Assembly: GCA_946885665.1 (NCBI GenBank)
Contig: CAMPGT010000087.1
Location: 1 to 13,978, forward strand
Direction: 5' to 3'
DNA: 13,978 nt
Origin: an uncultured Chitinophagaceae bacterium
GTDB taxonomy: Bacteria; Bacteroidota; Bacteroidia; Chitinophagales; Chitinophagaceae
Part shown: piece by piece, positions 9,531 to 13,978 of the stretch
Numbering within the stretch: the stretch's first letter is position 1
Layout of the letters: every line of letters starts with the position of its first letter
Program-made: the position numbers and the translations under genes
Notes under the pieces: model-generated
The model's database searches: none
Told to the model about the DNA's origin: nothing
Seen by the model: the letters and a program-made list of their open reading frames with translations, nothing else

Positions 9531-9562
9531 TTTTAACTTTTAAGTTATAAGTTTAAACTTTT
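9531..9562 (-). repeat. tandem heptamer repeat directly upstream of rnz, with a 12-bp palindrome
   Basis: After TTTT, four 7-nt units run in exact register: AACTTTT (9535-9541), AAGTTAT (9542-9548), AAGTTTA (9549-9555) and AACTTTT (9556-9562). The last two units contain the perfect palindrome AAGTTTAAACTT (9549-9560). The array ends one base before the rnz ATG and shares a 16-bp identity with the array before hldA. It fills almost half of the 68-bp hldA-rnz spacer and would form part of the rnz translation initiation region. Confidence 0.75.
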
Positions 9563-9563
9563 T

Positions 9564-10466
9564 ATGCTTGGCGTAACGATCCTTGGAAATAATTCTGCCC
9601 TTCCCGCCTTCGACAGGCACCCCACCGCGCAGGTCGTAACCGTCGACGACCAGCTTTTCCTGATGGATTGTGGCGAAAACACCCAGGTGCAACTTTCCAA
9701 ATACAAGATCAGGTGGGGAAGGATCAACCATATTTTTATTTCGCATCTTCATGGCGATCATTACTTCGGCCTCCCGGGGTTTATCCATTCGATGGGCCTT
9801 TTGAACAGGGAAAACGACCTCCATCTTTACGCTCCTGCCGAACTGAAAGAAATTCTGGACCTGCAGTTCCGTGCTGCCGGGTCTTCATTACCCTACACAC
9901 TGCATTTTCATGCACTTGAAGGCGAGGGGCAGTTGGTTAAAACCGACCGGTTCAAAGTAAGCTGCTTTACCACCATGCACCGAGTTCCCTGCTGGGGGTT
10001 TAAATTTGAACAGGTAAGGGCGCCGCGCAAAATCAATGTGGGCAAGGCCCGTATACACAATATTCCTGCGTTGTTCTTCGACCGCCTGAAAGCCGGAGAC
10101 GATTTTGTAAATGCAGAGGGACGAATAATTAAAAATGAGCTGGTCACTGAGGCGGCGCCGAAACCTAAATCATACGCGTTTTGCGCCGACAATACTTTTC
10201 ACCCGGAGCTGATAGAAAAAGTAAGAGGCGTTGATCTGCTGTATCATGAAACTACCTACCTCAAGGATCTGGAAGAACGGGCCGCATCGCGTTTTCATGC
10301 CACTACGCATCAGGCTGCATTGATTGCCAAAATGGCCAATGTAAAGAAGCTGTTGATCGGCCACTTCAGTTCCAAATACGACAAGCTCGATACGTTTGAG
10401 CAGGAGGCCCGGGAGATCTTCCCCAATACCGACCTTGCCCTTGAAGGCGCCACTTATTTTGTTTGA
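9564..10466 (+). CDS. rnz: ribonuclease Z (tRNA 3' endonuclease)
   Basis: This 300-residue metallo-beta-lactamase-fold nuclease removes 3' trailers from tRNA precursors in the cytoplasm. The zinc-binding motif HLHGDH spans residues 61-66. Further ligands expected for the family are visible as H139 (TTMHRVPCWGF), D209 (CADNTFHPE) and H267 (GHFSSKY), and H245 in HATTHQAA matches the catalytic His region. The N-terminal block LGNNSALPAFDRHPTAQ and the flexible-arm region at about 150-175 fit the short bacterial form (RNase Z-S). The usual GDT and HEATF motifs appear here as ADN and HETTY, which I take as clade variation because the metal ligands are kept. The ATG at 9564 follows the heptamer repeat without a Shine-Dalgarno sequence. 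The gene converges on dapA with an 11-bp gap, and no strong terminator fits between them. Confidence 0.95.
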   Translation: MLGVTILGNNSALPAFDRHPTAQVVTVDDQLFLMDCGENTQVQLSKYKIRWGRINHIFISHLHGDHYFGLPGFIHSMGLLNRENDLHLYAPAELKEILDLQFRAAGSSLPYTLHFHALEGEGQLVKTDRFKVSCFTTMHRVPCWGFKFEQVRAPRKINVGKARIHNIPALFFDRLKAGDDFVNAEGRIIKNELVTEAAPKPKSYAFCADNTFHPELIEKVRGVDLLYHETTYLKDLEERAASRFHATTHQAALIAKMANVKKLLIGHFSSKYDKLDTFEQEAREIFPNTDLALEGATYFV

Positions 10467-10477
10467 ATGAGTTCGCC

Positions 10478-11377
10478 TTACACCAGTTGTGCTTTGGTCA
10501 CTTCCTGGTAAGCCTGAACGCGGCGCTGCATTTCTTTGCTCAACGGTACGAGCGGCAGGCGCAAATAATTTTCAATCAATCCTTCTTTCGCAAGAAACGC
10601 CTTGACGCCAGCGGGATTATTTTCTGCGAACATCAGGTCGTAAGCCTCCAGCAAACCATCGTTGATTTTCCTGGCAGCGGCGAAGTCGCCGTGCAGGCTA
10701 AGTCTTACCATTTCGGTGAACAGTTTCGGGAAACTGTTAGCCGCCACACTGATCACGCCATCCATGCCACAGGCGATCTGCGGCAGCGCCAGTGCATCGT
10801 CGCCACTCACCACGAGGAAGTCGCGGGGTTTGTCGCGAAGCACCTGCATGCATTGCAGCATGTCGCCGCCTGCTTCCTTCACGCCGGCGATATTATCCAC
10901 TTCACGCGCAAGGCGCAGAATGGTTTCAGCAGAAATATTTCTGCCGGTTCGGCCCGGAACGTTGTATAAAATGATCGGCTTGGAAGTTTCCCTTGCCAGT
11001 GCTTTGTAATGCTGAAATATTCCTTCCTGCGAAGGCTTGCTGTAATAAGGGCTCGCGCTCAGCACGGCTATTGCCTCGTCGAGCGGAAATTGTTCCAGGT
11101 CGTCGATGAGCTCGTTGGTGTTATTGCCTCCAATACCCACCACCACGGGCACATGCAGCCGGGCTTTTTCATATGTGTACAAAATGATGTCCCTTTTCTC
11201 TTCCCGCGAAAGAGTTGGGGTTTCGCCGGTAGTGCCCAGCGTAACGAGGTACTCGACACCTCCTTTAATGACATACTCTATCACCCTGCCCAATGCGTTA
11301 AAATCCACTGCGCCCGAGCTGGTGAATGGGGTAACCAGTGCTACACCTGTTCCTTTTAAGGTATCGCGTAATAACAT
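10478..11377 (-). CDS. dapA: 4-hydroxy-tetrahydrodipicolinate synthase
   Basis: This 299-residue (beta/alpha)8-barrel lyase condenses pyruvate with aspartate semialdehyde, the first committed step to diaminopimelate and lysine. The Schiff-base lysine is K167 in AGVKEAGGD. The proton-relay and substrate residues are present: T49-T50 in GTTGE, Y111/Y112 in SPYYSKP, Y138 and R143 in YNVPGRTG. The glycine-rich GIGGNNTNE and SGDDALALP blocks also match the family. Length and start (LLRDTLKGTGVALVTPF) are typical for Bacteroidota DapA. The ATG at 11377 lies 15 bp after the accA stop, so the two genes are very probably co-transcribed with accA first. The pairing joins two supply steps for the cell envelope, peptidoglycan DAP and fatty acids. 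The 3' end faces rnz across 11 bp. Confidence 0.97.
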   Translation of the reverse strand: MLLRDTLKGTGVALVTPFTSSGAVDFNALGRVIEYVIKGGVEYLVTLGTTGETPTLSREEKRDIILYTYEKARLHVPVVVGIGGNNTNELIDDLEQFPLDEAIAVLSASPYYSKPSQEGIFQHYKALARETSKPIILYNVPGRTGRNISAETILRLAREVDNIAGVKEAGGDMLQCMQVLRDKPRDFLVVSGDDALALPQIACGMDGVISVAANSFPKLFTEMVRLSLHGDFAAARKINDGLLEAYDLMFAENNPAGVKAFLAKEGLIENYLRLPLVPLSKEMQRRVQAYQEVTKAQLV

Positions 11378-11392
11378 TTATTGATAGTTGAA

Positions 11393-12412
11393 TTATACAG
11401 ACTGTTTGTTTTCTTCGGTTACTGGTTCCTGTTTTTCGGCACCTGCTTCGTCCCAAAATCCCATCACCCCGAACTTTTCTATTCTTTGTTCGATCCTTTT
11501 GTCGGGCTCGATCTGCATCAGTTCCTTGATGGTTTCTATGAGGTGCGGCTTCAGTTTGGCGGCTGCCTCATCGTAATCCCAGTGTGCGCCGCCCAATGGT
11601 TCGGGAATGATCCTGTCGATAAGGCCGAAGGCATACATATCGTCGGGGGTCAATTTCAGTTGTTCGGCGGCTTTTTCCTTCTGCTCCCATGAGCGCCACA
11701 GAATGGAGCTGCAGTTTTCGGGGGAGATGACCGTGTACCAGGCGTTTTCGAGCATGAACACCCTGTCGCCGACGCCAATGCCCAGCGCACCGCCCGAGGC
11801 GCCTTCACCGATGATGACGCAGATCACGGGCACCTTCAGCCGCATCATTTCATAAATATTGCGGGCTATTGCCTCTCCCTGGCCCCTTTCTTCGGCTTCC
11901 AGGCCGGGATAGGCGCCTGGCGTGTCGATCAGGGTGATGATGGGCTTGTTGAACTTTTCCGCCAGTTTCATCAGCCGTAAAGCTTTGCGATAACCCTCGG
12001 GGTTGGCCATTCCGAAGTTGCGCAACTGCCTCATTTTCGTATTGCTGCCTTTTTGCTGACCGATCACCATGATCGTTTGGCCGTCGAGCGAGGCAAAACC
12101 ACCCACCATCGCTTTGTCGTCTTTCACGTTCCTGTCCCCATACAGCTCCACGAAGTCGGTGAACATTTTCTCAATATACTTTTTTGTATACGGGCGGTCG
12201 GGGTGCCTGCTCAACTGAACCTTTTGCCACGGAGTTAGCCTCGAAGTGATCTCGCGTCTTTTTTCTATTACCTGCTGTTCCAGCTTTTGAATAGAGTCGG
12301 TAAGATCAACTTTGCTTTTCTCCGCCGTGTGTTTTAATTTTTCTATATCTTCAAACAGATCTCTGATTGGTTTTTCGAAATCCAGAAACTGCCTGTTTTT
12401 ATCCTGCGGCAT
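11393..12412 (-). CDS. accA: acetyl-CoA carboxylase carboxyltransferase subunit alpha
   Basis: This 339-residue protein is the alpha half of the carboxyltransferase that moves CO2 from carboxybiotin to acetyl-CoA, forming malonyl-CoA for fatty-acid synthesis; it works with AccD, which is not in the window. It matches the family along its length: FLDFEKPI (9-16), a helical region to about 60, SRHPDRPYT (68-76), DDKAMVGG (98-105), [17 protein letters not shown] (132-148), IDTPGAYPG (162-170) and the crotonase-fold oxyanion region [15 protein letters not shown] (202-216), then [14 protein letters not shown] and [10 protein letters not shown]. The start chosen is the ATG at 12412 (MPQDKNRQ). The frame stays open to an ATG at 12475, but that would add 21 residues without homology and overlap the divergent gene at 12446. 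An acidic tail after residue 320 goes beyond E. coli AccA. Confidence 0.97.
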   Translation of the reverse strand: MPQDKNRQFLDFEKPIRDLFEDIEKLKHTAEKSKVDLTDSIQKLEQQVIEKRREITSRLTPWQKVQLSRHPDRPYTKKYIEKMFTDFVELYGDRNVKDDKAMVGGFASLDGQTIMVIGQQKGSNTKMRQLRNFGMANPEGYRKALRLMKLAEKFNKPIITLIDTPGAYPGLEAEERGQGEAIARNIYEMMRLKVPVICVIIGEGASGGALGIGVGDRVFMLENAWYTVISPENCSSILWRSWEQKEKAAEQLKLTPDDMYAFGLIDRIIPEPLGGAHWDYDEAAAKLKPHLIETIKELMQIEPDKRIEQRIEKFGVMGFWDEAGAEKQEPVTEENKQSV

Positions 12413-12445
12413 AAGCGTTGTAATAATCTGTAAAATTAAGTAATT
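12413..12445. promoter_or_regulatory. 33-bp divergent intergenic region between accA and the dioxygenase gene
   Basis: This short A/T-rich spacer must hold, or adjoin, the leaders of two divergent genes. On the minus strand TAATTTTA (12431-12438) differs from the Bacteroidota -7 consensus TAnnTTTG at one position, but it would leave a 5' leader of only about a dozen bases and has no good -33 partner. No plus-strand match is seen. The promoters may lie inside the opposing coding sequences. Confidence 0.25.
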
Positions 12446-13396
12446 ATGGGACAACTGGTCACCGGCATTCACCACATTACCGCTCTTGCGGCTGATGCAC
12501 AGTCAAATATTGATTTTTATTGTGGAATTCTGGGTATTAGACTGGTAAAAAAGACGGTGAATTTCGACGCGCCGGAAGTCTATCATTTTTACTATGGCGA
12601 TGAAACCGGCCATCCGGGGTCGATCCTGACCTTCTTTCCCTATGAGGGCCTCGGCCGCGGCAGGCATGGCAAGGGCATGCTGAACACCACGGGATTTTCA
12701 GTTCCTTCATCCTCACTCGATTACTGGATGGCGAGGTTGAAAAAATTCAATATTGCATTTAAGGGTCCTTCCGACCGGTTCGAAGAAAACTTCCTCTATT
12801 TCGAGGATCCCGATGGGCTGGGACTGGAGTTGATATTTACGGAAAAAGATGAGCGGCCGGCATTTACCTATGGTCATATCCCGCAGGAACATGCGATTCG
12901 CGGGTTTTTCAATGCCGAGATATGGGAAGAAGGTTATGAAAGAACCGCGGGCCTGCTGACAGAACAAATGGACCACGTGTTAATCGCCGAAAAAGGTAAC
13001 CGCTTTCGTTTTGCAGCGACTGATAAACCCGGAAGTTACATCGACCTGTTGTGTACACCCGATAGTTTGAAGGGACTTGGTGGCGCGGGTACCGTACATC
13101 ACATTGCCTTCAGCACGCCCACTGCCGAAACGCAACTCGAAGTGAGGAAGAAGATTTCGCAGCGCATGCTGAATCCCACGCCTGTTCTCGACCGTAACTA
13201 TTTTACATCTATTTATTTTCGTGAGCCCGGCGGTGTTCTTTTTGAAGTGGCCACCGCTGGTCCGGGCTTCCTGGTTGACGAAGAAAAGGATAAACTCGGC
13301 GAAGCGCTCAAACTTCCTGAACAGTACGAACCGTTCAGGGAAAAAATTGAGCAATCGGTGACACCTATTACGATAAACACTGAAAAATTCAGGTGA
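12446..13396 (+). CDS. ring-cleaving dioxygenase, VOC superfamily (MhqO/PcpA-like)
   Basis: This 316-residue cytosolic protein has two glyoxalase/VOC modules. Module 1 starts [24 protein letters not shown] (7-30) and module 2 contains [10 protein letters not shown] (217-225). The three expected Fe(II) ligands of the hydroquinone-type ring-cleaving dioxygenases are in place: H10, H219 and E267 (in [12 protein letters not shown]), with spacing close to that of PcpA. PcpA opens chlorinated hydroquinones, and MhqO of Bacillus is induced by methylhydroquinone. A hydroquinone or catechol ring-opening role is therefore likely, but the substrate is not shown by sequence. [11 protein letters not shown] near 121-131 is the module 1 end strand. 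The stop is 1 bp before the start of a carboxylesterase gene, so the two are almost certainly translated from one mRNA. The ATG at 12446 gives the usual N-terminus. Confidence 0.88.
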   Translation: MGQLVTGIHHITALAADAQSNIDFYCGILGIRLVKKTVNFDAPEVYHFYYGDETGHPGSILTFFPYEGLGRGRHGKGMLNTTGFSVPSSSLDYWMARLKKFNIAFKGPSDRFEENFLYFEDPDGLGLELIFTEKDERPAFTYGHIPQEHAIRGFFNAEIWEEGYERTAGLLTEQMDHVLIAEKGNRFRFAATDKPGSYIDLLCTPDSLKGLGGAGTVHHIAFSTPTAETQLEVRKKISQRMLNPTPVLDRNYFTSIYFREPGGVLFEVATAGPGFLVDEEKDKLGEALKLPEQYEPFREKIEQSVTPITINTEKFR

Positions 13397-13397
13397 G

Positions 13398-13978
13398 ATG
13401 CATGAGAAGAATGTCATGACAAAAGGCGCCGATGTGAAGAATGCCACGAAAGCATTGGTGATGATTCATGGCCGCGGCGCTAATGCGCAGGATATTGTTT
13501 CCTTGTCGGCCTACCTTAACGTTGACGGCTATGCGATATTTGCACCGCAGGCCACCGGCAATTCCTGGTATCCTTATTCATTTCTTGCTCCTGAGAAGGC
13601 AAACGAGCCATGGCTTACTTCTGCTGTGGCATTGGTTAAGGATGTAGTGAGTGATATTATTTCTTCGGGTATTGATGAACGTAATATTTATTTTTTAGGG
13701 TTTTCGCAGGGCGCCTGCCTTGCGCTGGAATATGTTGCACGATATGCCAAAAGATACGGCGGGGTAGTGGCTTTTACCGGTGGGTTGATTGGGGAGCAAG
13801 TTCATGACGAAAAATACGCTGGCGATTTTGATGGAACGCCGGTTTTTATTGGCACCAGCGATCCCGATCCACATGTGCCTGTTCATCGTGTTCGTGAAAC
13901 GGTTGATGTGTTGAAGAAGATGAATGCGCAGGTAACGGAGAAGATTTATTTGAACATGGGCCATACGATTAATGAGGA
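13398..13978 (+). CDS. phospholipase/carboxylesterase-family alpha/beta hydrolase (MhqD-like), 3' truncated by window edge
   Basis: The frame is open from the ATG at 13398 to the window end, giving 193 residues without a stop. The fold marks of the Abhydrolase_2 family are present: ALVMIHGRGANAQD (19-32) with the oxyanion-loop HGRG, the nucleophile elbow GFSQGA with S103, a catalytic Asp in GTSDPDPHVP (D155 or D157), and the histidine H189 in MGHTINE. Only a short C-terminal tail seems missing, since these enzymes are about 200-220 residues long. It hydrolyses carboxyl esters, thioesters or lysophospholipids in family members; the substrate here is unknown. A second ATG at 13416 (Met7) is an alternative start. 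It lies 1 bp after the dioxygenase stop. In Bacillus subtilis, hydrolase MhqD and dioxygenase MhqO are both controlled by the quinone sensor MhqR, which supports a shared role. Confidence 0.88.
   Translation, partial: MHEKNVMTKGADVKNATKALVMIHGRGANAQDIVSLSAYLNVDGYAIFAPQATGNSWYPYSFLAPEKANEPWLTSAVALVKDVVSDIISSGIDERNIYFLGFSQGACLALEYVARYAKRYGGVVAFTGGLIGEQVHDEKYAGDFDGTPVFIGTSDPDPHVPVHRVRETVDVLKKMNAQVTEKIYLNMGHTINE

Noticed and set aside
9500..9534. Possible terminator between hldA and rnz (GGGAA 9500-9504 with TTCCC 9523-9527, then TAATTTT)
   Set aside because: The stem is only 5 bp with an 18-nt loop and a broken T-run, too weak to call.
10463..10969. 168-codon plus-strand frame across dapA
   Set aside because: It overlaps dapA antisense and begins at the rnz stop; the dapA reading has every catalytic residue.
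13695..13964. Minus-strand frame at the right edge
   Set aside because: It is antisense to the hydrolase frame, which shows the Ser, Asp and His motifs and remains open to the window end.
1..13978. Search for CRISPR arrays, tRNA or rRNA genes, transposases, integrases, toxin-antitoxin or defence genes
   Set aside because: No regularly spaced repeats, no cloverleaf or rRNA signature, and none of the translated frames carries motifs of these families.

Overview
The window carries a housekeeping block from a Gram-negative member of the Bacteroidota. The best fit is the Chitinophagaceae or a relative. The grounds are the length and insertions of RpoC, a heptose-7-phosphate kinase that lacks the fused nucleotidyltransferase domain, A/T-rich leaders without clear Shine-Dalgarno sequences, and A/T-rich heptamer repeats between genes. 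Family assignments come from motifs read in the translations; no database search was run.

Plus strand, 1-6253: the C-terminal half of rpoB (its 5' end lies outside the window) is followed after 81 bp by complete rpoC. Four in-frame stop codons and a near-textbook intrinsic terminator close the operon. Plus strand, 6292-10466: a membrane-anchored OmpH/Skp-like protein, an APC-superfamily amino acid permease, a D-glycero-beta-D-manno-heptose-7-phosphate kinase (hldA/rfaE1 type) and ribonuclease Z. The junctions on both sides of the kinase gene hold tandem A/T-rich heptamers (AAAAGTY or its complement), and one copy encodes the last residues and the stop codon of the permease.

Minus strand, 12412-10478: accA (acetyl-CoA carboxylase carboxyltransferase alpha subunit) and dapA (4-hydroxy-tetrahydrodipicolinate synthase) lie 15 bp apart and are probably one operon. 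It converges on rnz with an 11-bp gap and diverges from the last plus-strand pair with a 33-bp gap. Plus strand, 12446 to the end: a two-domain VOC-fold ring-cleaving dioxygenase (MhqO/PcpA-like) and, 1 bp later, an alpha/beta-hydrolase of the phospholipase/carboxylesterase family (MhqD-like) cut off by the window edge. The pair resembles the quinone/hydroquinone detoxification modules of other bacteria.

Taken together the genes serve transcription, envelope and LPS synthesis, tRNA 3' processing, fatty-acid and lysine/peptidoglycan precursor supply, and possibly aromatic detoxification. I see no phage, transposase, CRISPR array, toxin-antitoxin or defence system, and no tRNA or rRNA gene. No gene-free stretch exceeds about 135 bp. 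I do not find a convincing new multi-gene system; the heptamer repeats and the dioxygenase-hydrolase pair are the points most worth following up.
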